64,000 nucleotides of DNA from an uncultured Eubacteriales bacterium (GTDB taxonomy: Bacteria > Bacillota > Clostridia > Oscillospirales > CAG-272), in the NCBI GenBank assembly GCA_934378145.1, contig CAKXXW010000001.1, positions 77,736-141,735 on the forward strand. Direction: 5' to 3'. Positions 1 through 8,706 of this stretch are shown here, piece after piece (position 1 is the stretch's first letter; the number at the start of each line of letters is the position of its first letter). Both the position numbers and the translations under genes were made by a program. The notes beneath the pieces are model-generated. The model was not told the origin of the DNA and searched no databases. It saw nothing but the letters and a program-made list of their open reading frames with translations.

Positions 1-24
1 ATATAATAAAAATCTCCGAAAAGG

Positions 25-53
25 TTGATTTCCGGGGAAATTTATGATATGAT
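25..53 (+). promoter_or_regulatory. Promoter for the PAP2 phosphatase gene
   Basis: TTGATT (25-30), a 17-bp spacer and TATGAT (48-53) preceded by TGA (extended -10). It lies just upstream of a GGAGG ribosome binding site at 65-69. Confidence 0.7.
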
Positions 54-74
54 GAAGAAAAACCGGAGGTGGAT

Positions 75-1007
75 ATGGAAGTTCTTTATTTTTTTGAATC
101 TATAAGAAATCCCTTTCTCGATGCCGTGATGACTGCCTTTACCTATCTCGGAAGCGAGATAGCCTTTCTTCTGTTCGCACTGACCGTATATTGGTGCGTC
201 GACAAAAAGCGCGGATACTTCGTTATGAGTGTCGGCTATGTAGGAGTCATAATAAATCAGATACTCAAAATAGTTTTCATGATCCCCCGCCCGTGGGTGC
301 TGGATAAAAACTTCACAATAGTCGAATCGGCCCGCGCAGATGCCGAAGGATACTCCTTCCCGAGCGGTCACACACAGAACGCAGTCGGAACCTACGGAAG
401 CATCGCAAGATTTCTGAAAAAGGCCTGGGCAACGATAGTCTCGATCGTACTGATAATCCTCGTCGCGGTCTCGCGTATGTACCTCGGAGTCCACACGCCG
501 CTCGATGTCGGCGTCTCCCTGCTCATCGGCACAGCCCTTGTGTTTGCGCTCTACCCGATTTTTGAGACCGCGAACAGGAAGCCCGTCGTTATGTATTGGT
601 TGCTCGGCACATTTTTCCTCTCGTCGGTGGCATTTCTTCTCTTCGCGATCTTCTGGACCTTCCCTGCGGATATCGACAAAGCAAACCTGTACAGCATGCA
701 GAAGACGGCATGGACACTTGTCGGCGCGACGGGTGGGGCTTTCATTTTCCATCCAATAGAGGAACGATTCATAGATTTCGAGACCAAGGCTCCTTTCCCG
801 ATACAGTTTCTGAAGCTCACGGTCGGGGGCGCGATAGTAATGGGAGTCAAAACAGCCCTGAAATATCTCTTCATTTTCATCGGCGGCGGCGAAGAGCCCC
901 TCTGGATGAGAGCGATAAGGTACTTCGCGGTCGTTGCCTGCACCGTTGCCGTCGCACCGCTGACATTCAGGCTACTGACAAAGATAGGCACAAAGAAAAA
1001 AGCATAA
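75..1007 (+). CDS. PAP2-superfamily membrane phosphatase
   Basis: This is an integral membrane phosphatase of the PAP2 (phosphatidic acid phosphatase type 2) family, 310 residues. Family members dephosphorylate lipid phosphates such as undecaprenyl or phosphatidylglycerol phosphates at the membrane. All three catalytic motifs are visible: K-x6-RP (K65, R72-P73), PSGH (96-99) and SR-x5-H (S133 to H140). Several hydrophobic segments surround them, and an extra C-terminal membrane region goes beyond the minimal domain. The ATG at 75 is preferred over an in-frame GTG at 69 because GGAGG (65-69) then lies 5 nt upstream. It is a single-gene unit with its own promoter, convergent with murA. The substrate cannot be read from sequence; a role in recycling cell-wall lipid carrier is plausible only. 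Confidence 0.93.
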   Translation: MEVLYFFESIRNPFLDAVMTAFTYLGSEIAFLLFALTVYWCVDKKRGYFVMSVGYVGVIINQILKIVFMIPRPWVLDKNFTIVESARADAEGYSFPSGHTQNAVGTYGSIARFLKKAWATIVSIVLIILVAVSRMYLGVHTPLDVGVSLLIGTALVFALYPIFETANRKPVVMYWLLGTFFLSSVAFLLFAIFWTFPADIDKANLYSMQKTAWTLVGATGGAFIFHPIEERFIDFETKAPFPIQFLKLTVGGAIVMGVKTALKYLFIFIGGGEEPLWMRAIRYFAVVACTVAVAPLTFRLLTKIGTKKKA

Positions 1008-1009
1008 AA

Positions 1010-1045
1010 GCAATAAAAAAGCCGCATGTGCGGCTTTTTTATTGC
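1010..1045. terminator. Bidirectional intrinsic terminator between PAP2 gene and murA
   Basis: A perfect 16-bp stem (1010-1025 with 1030-1045, loop atgt) has a six-A run on one side and a six-T run on the other, so it can end transcripts from both convergent genes. It abuts the murA stop codon. Confidence 0.9.
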
Positions 1046-2338
1046 TCAATCCTCGTTGAAGATATGTACTGCGTAACCTATCTCCTCTATATCGGCTCCG
1101 AGGTCGCGGAAATTGGCAACGATATTCGCGTATCCGCGCTGTATCGATTCGACATCGGTGATAACTGTCCTGCCCTCGGCTGCGAGCCCCGCGATTATCA
1201 TTGCGGCTCCGGCACGGAGGTCGACCGCCTTGACCGTATTTCCGGTGAGCCTGTTCACTCCGGCGATCCTTGCTATCTTTCCGTTGACATTTATCACGGC
1301 TCCCATATTACGAAGCTCGTCAACATAACGGAAGCGCTTGTCAAAGACCGTCTCGTTCATCTCACTCACCCCGTCACAGGTGGCGAGAAGCGCCGAAAAC
1401 TGCGGATGCATATCGGTCGGAAAACCGGGATAGGGCGCGGTCTTTATATTCACGGCGCGAAGCCTTTTATCGACCGTCACGGTTATCGCGTCGTCCTCCT
1501 CCTCAATGACGGCTCCCATCTCGGAAAGCTTCGAGGAGATTATATCCATATGCTTCGGTATGACATTCTCGACCCTTACACAGCCTCCCGTCGCGGCGAC
1601 GGCAGCCATATAAGTTCCCGCTTCGATCATATCGGGGATTATCGTGTAGCAGTCACAGCCGTGAAGCTCGCGCACGCCGCGGATCTTTATCGTATCCGTT
1701 CCGGCACCCGATATATTGGCACCGCAGGTATTCAGGAAGTTTGCCACATCGACGATATGCGGCTCCCTCGCGGCTCCCTCGAGTACAGTCACACCATCGG
1801 CAAGCACCGCGGCGATCATCGCGTTTATAGTCGCACCGACCGAGACAAGATCAAAGTACACGGTCGTGCCGTGAAGTCCCTCGGGCGCGCTGCAGGTTAT
1901 TCTCTCGTCATCCGACACGACATCGGCGCCGAGGGTCCTGAACGCCTTCTCGTGCTGGTCTATCGGGCGCTTTCCGAAGTTGCATCCGCCGGGCAGCGCA
2001 ACGCTCGAATGTCCGAAGCGCCCCAGCTCCGCACCGACAAGGTATATCGAGCCCCTGATCTTCGTGACCATATCGTCGGGTGCGCTGCAGGGTCTGAGAT
2101 TCGCCGAATTTATCCTTACCGTTGTCTGGAAAATATCGGTGAATTCGACCTCGGCACCCATATCGCGGATTATCTCAAGCGCCATAAGAACATCGTTCAC
2201 GGGCGGAATGTTTTCGATGATACACTCCGATCCGGTCACTATGCTCGCAAACACGATGGGCAGCGCGGCATTCTTCATTCCGCTGATAGCTACCCTGCCG
2301 TTAAGCCTTTTTCCCCCGTTAATAACAATTCTATCCAT
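1046..2338 (-). CDS. murA: UDP-N-acetylglucosamine 1-carboxyvinyltransferase
   Basis: MurA adds enolpyruvyl from phosphoenolpyruvate to UDP-GlcNAc, the first committed cytoplasmic step of peptidoglycan synthesis and the target of fosfomycin. The 430-residue product is full length. The MKNAALP motif carries K22 and N23 of the active site, and PGGCNFGKRP carries the loop cysteine (C119), so a fosfomycin-sensitive Cys form is predicted. The ATG at 2338 is chosen over an upstream GTG at 2356 because AAAGGA precedes it by 8 nt. It appears monocistronic, with an extended -10 promoter just upstream on the minus strand. Confidence 0.97.
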   Translation of the reverse strand: MDRIVINGGKRLNGRVAISGMKNAALPIVFASIVTGSECIIENIPPVNDVLMALEIIRDMGAEVEFTDIFQTTVRINSANLRPCSAPDDMVTKIRGSIYLVGAELGRFGHSSVALPGGCNFGKRPIDQHEKAFRTLGADVVSDDERITCSAPEGLHGTTVYFDLVSVGATINAMIAAVLADGVTVLEGAAREPHIVDVANFLNTCGANISGAGTDTIKIRGVRELHGCDCYTIIPDMIEAGTYMAAVAATGGCVRVENVIPKHMDIISSKLSEMGAVIEEEDDAITVTVDKRLRAVNIKTAPYPGFPTDMHPQFSALLATCDGVSEMNETVFDKRFRYVDELRNMGAVINVNGKIARIAGVNRLTGNTVKAVDLRAGAAMIIAGLAAEGRTVITDVESIQRGYANIVANFRDLGADIEEIGYAVHIFNED

Positions 2339-2373
2339 AAGCAAATTCCTTTGCACCTAATCATCGTAGCATT

Positions 2374-2382
2374 ATTATATCA
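2374..2382 (-). promoter_or_regulatory. Extended -10 promoter element for murA
   Basis: On the minus strand the sequence reads TGATATAAT, a TG-n-TATAAT extended -10 box about 36 nt upstream of the murA start. No good -35 box is seen, as is common with extended -10 promoters. Confidence 0.55.
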
Positions 2383-2541
2383 TAAAGTGACAAAAAAAGA
2401 AACCTCTTGCGGAAAATAATTTCCACAAATCGCCCACTTGTATTTTATGCTTTTTTACGGGAAGGCGTTACAGCTTTTTGTTATTATGCACAACACGGGC
2501 GCGGGCGGTTTGTCCTAAGCGCCGAATATATCCCGTTGAGG

Positions 2542-2570
2542 TTGACTTTTCCTCCGGAAAAAGCTAAAAT
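2542..2570 (+). promoter_or_regulatory. Promoter for the EEP-fold lipoprotein gene
   Basis: TTGACT (2542-2547), 17-bp spacer, TAAAAT (2565-2570). The start codon follows 36 nt later behind an AAGGAG site. The rest of the 2383-2605 intergenic stretch shows no other feature. Confidence 0.7.
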
Positions 2571-2605
2571 ATAAAATAATAAAAACCGAAAAGGAGATCT
2601 CGCCT

Positions 2606-4027
2606 ATGAAAAAAATACTTGCGTTAATATCGCTTCTGCTGTCGGTGATGCTGTTTCTGTCAGCCTGCACCGTACCGGACACCCCGACACCCGGTTCATC
2701 ACAAAGTGACAACGGCTCCGACACCCCATCCGGCAACTCGTCCGACTCCGACCCGATACCTCCGGACGGACAGGTGACGATAGTCAACGCCGGAAGCACC
2801 GAATACACCGTCATAAAACCGCAGAGATGCACGAGCCTTCTGACAAACTCGCTGCTCACTCTCCGCAAGATGTTCGGAAGCACCTGCGGCGTTGATACGA
2901 ACAAGAGCCTTATGCCCTCTGACGATTGGGTAAAGGGCCTCGGCAAGGATGAAGCATACGAAAGCGACGCCAAGGAGATCCTCATCGGCGCGACCAACCG
3001 CAAGGAAACGCAGGATGTCCTCGCTCAGCTCGAAGAGGGCGAATATGCTGTAAGTGTCACGACCACAAAGATCGTACTCGTCGGAAAGAACGAATACCTT
3101 TCGACCCTTGCCGTATCGCTCTTCATCAATACCTTCCTCAGAAATATCAATGACGGAACTCTTAAGATCACCCCGGGAACCTTCCTCAAGGACAAATCCG
3201 AGGTCGCCACGCTCGGCGACACCGACGCGACGGTCAGGATCATGACCTTCAACATTCTCGGATCAAGCGATTCTCCCGATACCAGATATCCCTACATACT
3301 CAAGACGATCCAGACCTACAATCCCGGCATCGTATCCTTCCAGGAATGTAACGCGAACTGCCACAGCAAGATAATAGCAAACCTCGCCGGATATGCCTCA
3401 GCGCATACAACCCACAGCGGCAAAAATACGAAGGTCTACACCCCGATAGTCTACCGCACCGACCTTTATAAAGTAGTAAAATCCGGGCAGGAATGGCTCG
3501 ACATGCGCTACACTGCAACAAATACCAAATCGCTCGCGTGGGCGGTGTTTGAAGAGATTTCAAGCGGCAAAAAGTTTGCCGTCGTAAATATGCACGGAGC
3601 GCTCTGGACATCCTCCTACCCGCTTCCCGCAGGTAAAACCTACGATCAGATGCGTGCCGAGGCGGTACAGTGGAGAGTCGACAATGTACGCCAGATGAAT
3701 GACCGCATGAAGGCAATACTTGCGGAATTTCCCGACATTCCCTGCCTCTGGACCGGAGATTTCAACTTCACAAAGGATTCGGACGCCTATAAAGCCGTCA
3801 TCGGCTACGGCATGAAGGACGCCGAATTCTCTGCCACCGAAAAGCACGACACCGGCACGAAGACGACTCATCCGGTGGGATCAGCCCCCGATGCCGGCAA
3901 CTCCATTGACCATGTCTTCGGGAACGGTAAGATAACCTTCCGCGTACACAAGATATGCAACACCGCCGATGACCTCAAGGGTTCGGATCACTGCCCCGTT
4001 TACGCGGATGTAAAGTTTGAAAGCTGA
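2606..4027 (+). CDS. Lipoprotein with endonuclease/exonuclease/phosphatase-fold domain
   Basis: A 473-residue exported lipoprotein. A signal peptide ends in the lipobox LSAC (Cys21), followed by a Ser/Thr/Asp/Pro-rich linker (22-55). Residues about 57-200 form an alpha/beta domain with EILIGATNR (125-132 region) that resembles the N-terminal domains placed before catalytic domains of some glycoside hydrolases; this is inference. Residues about 210-471 are an endonuclease/exonuclease/phosphatase domain: MTFNILG, FQECN (E247), NMHG (H330), GDFN (D385, N387), SIDH (D434-H435) and SDHCP (460-464). All expected metal and catalytic residues are present, so it should be active. The substrate may be DNA, a phosphodiester or a sugar phosphate on the cell surface; this cannot be decided from sequence. 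Transcribed alone from a TTGACT/TAAAAT promoter. Confidence 0.85.
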   Translation: MKKILALISLLLSVMLFLSACTVPDTPTPGSSQSDNGSDTPSGNSSDSDPIPPDGQVTIVNAGSTEYTVIKPQRCTSLLTNSLLTLRKMFGSTCGVDTNKSLMPSDDWVKGLGKDEAYESDAKEILIGATNRKETQDVLAQLEEGEYAVSVTTTKIVLVGKNEYLSTLAVSLFINTFLRNINDGTLKITPGTFLKDKSEVATLGDTDATVRIMTFNILGSSDSPDTRYPYILKTIQTYNPGIVSFQECNANCHSKIIANLAGYASAHTTHSGKNTKVYTPIVYRTDLYKVVKSGQEWLDMRYTATNTKSLAWAVFEEISSGKKFAVVNMHGALWTSSYPLPAGKTYDQMRAEAVQWRVDNVRQMNDRMKAILAEFPDIPCLWTGDFNFTKDSDAYKAVIGYGMKDAEFSATEKHDTGTKTTHPVGSAPDAGNSIDHVFGNGKITFRVHKICNTADDLKGSDHCPVYADVKFES

Positions 4028-4051
4028 AGCAAAACTGAATAACAAATAAGT

Positions 4052-4107
4052 TTCCCGCTCATATACTGGAACAGAAAATGCTTCCGGAGGTAATATATGA
4101 GCGGGAA
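4052..4107 (+). repeat. 14-bp perfect inverted repeat enclosing the RBS and start codon of the next gene
   Basis: Positions 4052-4065 (TTCCCGCTCATATA) are the exact reverse complement of 4094-4107, which contains the ATG at 4097. Inside, CTGGAA (4066-4071) can pair with TTCCGG (4082-4087), which takes up part of the GGAGG site (4086-4090). In RNA this would hide both the start codon and part of the Shine-Dalgarno. Alternatively it is a DNA operator. A weak -10-like TATACT (4062-4067) overlaps the left arm. Confidence 0.6.
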
Positions 4108-5134
4108 TGATTTTTTAAGGAGCTACTTCTGCGCCGCAAACAGCGGAAAGGGCTTTGTCAGCTTCTATGACGGACTTATAGCAAGAGCCGACAGGGTCTT
4201 CATTATAAAAGGAGGTCCCGGCACAGGAAAGAGCCGGTTCCTTCACGAGGTCGCGGACGCCGCAAAGAAGGCTCTTCACAATGTCGATTATTACTATTGC
4301 TCATCCGACAGCTCGTCGCTTGACGCCATTACGATCGACCGAAAGACTCTGTTTCTTGACGGCACGGCGCCCCATTCGGTAGACACGACCCTTCCCGGAG
4401 CGCGGGACAGCATAATCGACCTCGGCGCCTTCTTCGATGTCGCAGCTCTTATCGGTCAGAGAAAGCGGATCGTCGAACTTAACAAAAAGAAAGCTCTCTG
4501 CTTCAACAGAGCATACAGCTATCTTTCGGCAGCCGCCGGCGCATCGGATGTCGCCGATTCGGTCGCGTCGAGCTTCGTCCTTCACGACAAGCTCACATCC
4601 GCCGCCCGCCGTGCGATGTCTGCATTAAAGTGCGGCGACGGTTTTGCGGTAACGAAGGTCGCGCTCCGTTCGCTGGGAATGAACGGCGAAACAAAGCTCG
4701 ATACATTTGAGCGGATCGCGGAAAGCTACACTCCGATCGTGGACTTTTACGGCACGGCGTATCTTTTCCTTGATGAGCTGATACACGAAGCCGAAAAGAA
4801 GAAGCTGAAAATAACCGTCGCGGTCGATCCGCTCGACACGGATAAGGCGGATGCCGTCCTTCTTGACGACAGCGGCTTAGCCTTCGGTATCGGGGGCAAC
4901 GGCGACAGGAAGATCAATATGCGCAGATTTGCCGACCTTCCCTCCTGTCGTCTCTGCCGCAACGAATACAGGCTCGCCGACGCCTTCCGCAAAGGGCTTA
5001 CCGACGGGGCTATCGCCTCGCTCAAAGCCGCGGCGGTCTATCACTTCACCCTTGAAAAAATTTACGGCGAAGCCATGGACTTCGCCGCAAAAGAAGAATA
5101 TACCGATAACTTTATTTCCGAGTTGTTAGGCTGA
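4097..5134 (+). CDS. P-loop ATPase of unknown function
   Basis: A 345-residue soluble protein with a clear Walker A motif, GGPGTGKS (39-46), in an AAA/KAP-like context near the N-terminus. The rest has mixed charge with no membrane segment. It resembles conserved hypothetical ATPases of Clostridia and Bacilli that have no defined function. GGAGG lies 6 nt before the ATG, but the start codon sits in a 14-bp inverted repeat, suggesting translational or operator control. Its 3' end overlaps the convergent ABC exporter gene by 9 nt (5126-5134), so the two genes may interfere at the level of transcript ends. No function is proposed. Confidence 0.8.
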   Translation: MSGNDFLRSYFCAANSGKGFVSFYDGLIARADRVFIIKGGPGTGKSRFLHEVADAAKKALHNVDYYYCSSDSSSLDAITIDRKTLFLDGTAPHSVDTTLPGARDSIIDLGAFFDVAALIGQRKRIVELNKKKALCFNRAYSYLSAAAGASDVADSVASSFVLHDKLTSAARRAMSALKCGDGFAVTKVALRSLGMNGETKLDTFERIAESYTPIVDFYGTAYLFLDELIHEAEKKKLKITVAVDPLDTDKADAVLLDDSGLAFGIGGNGDRKINMRRFADLPSCRLCRNEYRLADAFRKGLTDGAIASLKAAAVYHFTLEKIYGEAMDFAAKEEYTDNFISELLG

Positions 5135-6883
5135 GGCAGTCCTGCCGCTGTTCCAGAGGACCGAGTAGAATCCGCCCGCCGCGAGAAGCTCATCGTGAGT
5201 TCCCCGTTCGATGACCTTTCCTTCCTTCATCACAAGGATGAGGTCGGCGTCAAGGATAGTCGAGAGTCTGTGCGCGACGACAAAGCTCGTGTGTCCCTCC
5301 GTCATCCGGTCAAAGCATTGCTTTATCTTCGCCTCGGTACGCGTGTCGATAGACGAGGTCGCCTCGTCAAGGATCAACATCGAAGGTTCGGTCAGCATCA
5401 CACGCGCTATGCAGAGGAGCTGGCGCTCGCCCTCGGATAGCATTCCGGCGGTACCTACCTGTGTATCATAGCCGTCAGGGAGCCTCTCGATAAATGCATC
5501 CGCCCGTGCCTTGACCGCCGCGGCGCGTATCTCCTCGTCGGTCGCGTCGGGCTTGCCCATCGCGATATTCTCACGCACGGTACCGGGCATCAGCCATGTC
5601 TCCTGAAGCACCATGCCGTATGCCGCACGGAGCGAATGGCGGGTGACATCCTTTATCGGGTGCGAATCTACCGAGATAGTCCCCGCATCGGTGTCATAGA
5701 AGCGCATCAGAAGGTTTATCAGCGTCGTCTTGCCGCATCCGGTGGGTCCGACGATCGCCACCTTCATACCCGGTCTGACCTCAAGGTTCAGATCCTCGAT
5801 CAGCTTTTTGTCCTTTACATAAGAGAAATACACATGGTCGAGCCTGACCTCTCCCTCCGGAGTTTCAAGTATCTCCGGAGCCTCGGGGATCTCAGGCTCG
5901 GCATCTATTATGCCGAATAACCTCTCGGCGGCAGCCATTGCGCCCTGAAGCTCGGTAACAACGCCCGAGATCTCATTGAAGGGTTTCGTGTACTGGTTCG
6001 CGTAAGAAAGCATCCTCGTGAGCATACCTGCCGTGAAGGCGGGATTTGAAATTGCCGTGACCGCGCCGACCGCCGCGACGACGGCGTAAACTATGCTGTT
6101 AACAAAGCGGGTAACGGGGTTGGTCAGAGACGACCAGAATATAGCCTTGAGCGAGACGCGCTTGAGCCTTCCGTTTATCTCGTCAAACTCCTCCTGCGTC
6201 CTCTCGCGGCGCGAGTAGGTCTGCACGGTCTTCTGCCCCGAGATCATCTCGTTCGTGAAGGCGGTCTGCTCTCCCCTTACCTCAGCCTGCTCGCGAAAGA
6301 AGCCGTAGGATTTCTTCGACACAAGGCGCGCCGCCACGAGCGAGAGAGGTGTCACGACGACGACGGCAAGGGCTATCCACGGAGACGAGCGGAACATAAG
6401 GACAAGCGTTCCGATTATCGTTATAACACCCGTGAAGAACTGCGTAAAGCCGGTGAGAAGTCCGTCGCCGACCTGCTCCGCGTCGGATGTGACGCGGCTG
6501 ACTATATCTCCCGATGGGATACGGTCAAGGTATGAGAACGGCAGTCTCTGTATCTTCTCAAACGCCATTCTGCGCATATCCGCAACCGTGCCGTAGGTTA
6601 TACGGTTATTGAGAAGGTTCATAATATACTGCGCAAGTCCCGCGATACCCGCCGCAACGGCGATCTTCGCAAGGCAGACGCCGACCTTCGCAAAGTCTAC
6701 ACTTCCGACTCCGACCGCAAGGTCTATGACATCCCCGACAAATACGGGGATAAGAAGCGACGCCACGACATAAAGCGCCGCGCAAAGGAGCGTCCCGAAA
6801 ACGAGGAAGCCTCTCTTTTTTATGACCGAAAGCACTCTGCCGAGAGCCTTCATATTGCCTTTTCCCGTCTTTTTATTGCTCAC
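5126..6883 (-). CDS. ABC exporter half-transporter, canonical Walker B subunit
   Basis: A 585-residue ABC half-transporter: a six-helix exporter membrane domain (about 25-310) fused to an ATPase domain (about 345-580). Walker A is GPTGCGKT (379-386), Walker B with catalytic Glu is LILDEATS (E507), and the switch His is in VAHRL (H538). The signature is LSEGE (482-486) instead of LSGGQ. The preceding gene has the complementary defects, so the pair should form a heterodimer with one good and one degenerate ATP site, as known for BmrCD and TM287/288. The GTG start at 6883 overlaps the upstream stop (GTGA), indicating translational coupling, with GGGAGG 9 nt upstream. The substrate is unknown; multidrug or lipid export is typical of the family. 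Confidence 0.92.
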   Translation of the reverse strand: MSNKKTGKGNMKALGRVLSVIKKRGFLVFGTLLCAALYVVASLLIPVFVGDVIDLAVGVGSVDFAKVGVCLAKIAVAAGIAGLAQYIMNLLNNRITYGTVADMRRMAFEKIQRLPFSYLDRIPSGDIVSRVTSDAEQVGDGLLTGFTQFFTGVITIIGTLVLMFRSSPWIALAVVVVTPLSLVAARLVSKKSYGFFREQAEVRGEQTAFTNEMISGQKTVQTYSRRERTQEEFDEINGRLKRVSLKAIFWSSLTNPVTRFVNSIVYAVVAAVGAVTAISNPAFTAGMLTRMLSYANQYTKPFNEISGVVTELQGAMAAAERLFGIIDAEPEIPEAPEILETPEGEVRLDHVYFSYVKDKKLIEDLNLEVRPGMKVAIVGPTGCGKTTLINLLMRFYDTDAGTISVDSHPIKDVTRHSLRAAYGMVLQETWLMPGTVRENIAMGKPDATDEEIRAAAVKARADAFIERLPDGYDTQVGTAGMLSEGERQLLCIARVMLTEPSMLILDEATSSIDTRTEAKIKQCFDRMTEGHTSFVVAHRLSTILDADLILVMKEGKVIERGTHDELLAAGGFYSVLWNSGRTASA

Positions 6884-8622
6884 AGCGACTCGCCTCCCTT
6901 CTGGGAATCACAGATCTCACGGTAGACCTCGCAGTTACCGTAAAGCTCATCGTGCTTTCCGATGCCGACGGCGCGTCCGCCGTCAAGGACAACTATCCGG
7001 TCGCACCCCGAAACGCTCTCGACTCTCTGCGACACGATAAACACCGCGGGAGAGTAGTCAAGCTCGCGTATCGCCCTTCTGAGCGATGCCTCGGTCGCAC
7101 GGTCGAGCGCCGAGGAGCTGTCGTCAAGGACAAGTATCTGCGGCCGCCTTACGAGCGCCCGGGCGACATTGAGCCTCTGACGCTGACCGCCCGAAAGGTT
7201 TCTGCCTCCCTGCTCTATCATATAGGACAGACCGCCCTTTTTCTCTTCGATGATGTTGCCGATCTGAGCCTCCTGCAGAGCCTCGGTGATCTCCTCATCT
7301 GTCGCATCGGGATCGCCCCATTTTATATTGTCACGGATGCTTCCGCGGAATAGGGTCGCGTGCTGCGCGACATATCCGATATGCCGGCGAAGTTCATCGG
7401 GGTCGTATTCCCGCACATCCCTGCCGCCTACCTCTACCGAGCCTTCGCTGACATCGTAAAACCTCGGGATAAGTCCGACAAGCGAGGATTTACCCGAGCC
7501 GGTACCTCCGATGATTCCGATCTTCTCGCCCTTTTTCACCGAAAGGTCTATGCTCTCAAGCACCTTTCCGGAGGCGCCGGGGTACTCGAACGACACATTG
7601 CGGAAGATGACCGCGGGAGCACCCTCGACAAAATCCGCGCTTTCGCTTTTCGGAGGCATCGCCGGCTCCTCACCTATCACAGCCGATATACGGTCGGCAC
7701 AGGCGAGCGAACGGGTAATGGTTATCACAAGGTTTGCAAACTTTATAAGCTCGACAAGTATCTGCGTGAGGTAATTGTAAAGTGCTATGAGCTTACCGTT
7801 TGTAAGGATCCCTTCATTCACCGCGTGGCTTCCGTTGCTGAGCATAAGAATGACGGCAAGGTTCACTATGACATATGTCAGCGGATTGAGAAGACCCGAG
7901 ATCCTTCCGGCGAGGAGCTGGAAGCGGTTAAGGCTCCTGTTGCGCTTATCAAATTCCGCGTTGCGTCTGTCTTCAAGTCTGAATGCGCGGATGACTCTCT
8001 CACCCTCAAGGTCGGAACGGAGAAGTCCGGTCACGCCGTCAAGTCCGCCCTGCGCCTTTCTGTAAAGAGGGATACCGGCAAGCAGTATTATCATTACCAC
8101 GATGGCAAGCACGGGTATGACTATTATGAAGGCAAGGACTGCCGAAGGAGCCGTCGCACCGACTATCAGCGCTCCTATCAGCGCTCCGAGAACGACAAAG
8201 GGTGAGCGCAAAAGCAGTCTCAGCGTCAGATTCACACCCGTCTGCACCTGACTCACATCGCTCGTCATACGGGTGATGAGCGTACCCGTTCCCGCTCGGT
8301 CGAGCTGTGAAAACGACAGGCTCTGTATCCGCGAGAAAAGCACAGACCTTATATCCCCCGCAAAACCGCAAGCCGCCTTCGCCGAAAAATACTGTGCCGT
8401 CAGTGAAAAAGCCAGACCGGCAAGCCCGAGCAGGACAAGGAGACCGCACATAAGGAGCGAATAGCGCTTGCCCTCTTCGCCGCCCCTCGCTATACCGTTA
8501 TCAACGATAAGCGAAACTATGACCGGAACGGTAAGCTCAAGTATCGCCTCAAACAGCTTGAAAAGCGGAGCAATCACAGCTTCCTTCCGGTATGCCTTCA
8601 TATACTTTATAAGTCTTTTCAT
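6880..8622 (-). CDS. ABC exporter half-transporter, degenerate-site subunit
   Basis: A 580-residue ABC half-transporter, first gene of a two-gene operon. The membrane domain covers about 15-305 and the ATPase about 330-575. Walker A GGTGSGKS (372-379) and signature LSGGQ (476-480) are intact. However, the catalytic Glu after Walker B is Asp (LVLDD, D501) and the switch His is Gln (VSQRV, Q532). Together with the partner's LSEGE signature, these changes mark one non-hydrolysing site. The ATG at 8622 is chosen because GGAGG lies 5 nt upstream; a longer in-frame start at 8682 would run through the ftsK terminator. A strong terminator separates it from ftsK, so the pair should have its own promoter, which I could not identify with confidence. 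Confidence 0.92.
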   Translation of the reverse strand: MKRLIKYMKAYRKEAVIAPLFKLFEAILELTVPVIVSLIVDNGIARGGEEGKRYSLLMCGLLVLLGLAGLAFSLTAQYFSAKAACGFAGDIRSVLFSRIQSLSFSQLDRAGTGTLITRMTSDVSQVQTGVNLTLRLLLRSPFVVLGALIGALIVGATAPSAVLAFIIVIPVLAIVVMIILLAGIPLYRKAQGGLDGVTGLLRSDLEGERVIRAFRLEDRRNAEFDKRNRSLNRFQLLAGRISGLLNPLTYVIVNLAVILMLSNGSHAVNEGILTNGKLIALYNYLTQILVELIKFANLVITITRSLACADRISAVIGEEPAMPPKSESADFVEGAPAVIFRNVSFEYPGASGKVLESIDLSVKKGEKIGIIGGTGSGKSSLVGLIPRFYDVSEGSVEVGGRDVREYDPDELRRHIGYVAQHATLFRGSIRDNIKWGDPDATDEEITEALQEAQIGNIIEEKKGGLSYMIEQGGRNLSGGQRQRLNVARALVRRPQILVLDDSSSALDRATEASLRRAIRELDYSPAVFIVSQRVESVSGCDRIVVLDGGRAVGIGKHDELYGNCEVYREICDSQKGGESL

Positions 8623-8647
8623 TTCATCCTCCAAAAAAACAAACAAC

Positions 8648-8681
8648 TGCGGAAAGCGGAGCTTTCTGCCCGCTTTCCGCA
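8648..8681 (-). terminator. Intrinsic terminator of ftsK
   Basis: A 12-bp stem (8648-8659 with 8670-8681), followed in the minus direction by a T-rich run (GTTGTTTGTTTTTTT), lies 26 nt after the ftsK stop codon. Confidence 0.85.
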
Positions 8682-8706
8682 ATATTCGTCAGCGCGAAGG
8701 AACCGC

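Noticed and set aside
596..2419. Long open frame opposite murA (607 codons)
   Set aside because: It is antisense to a fully supported murA, has low-complexity Arg/His/Gly-rich content, and no family motif or ribosome site.
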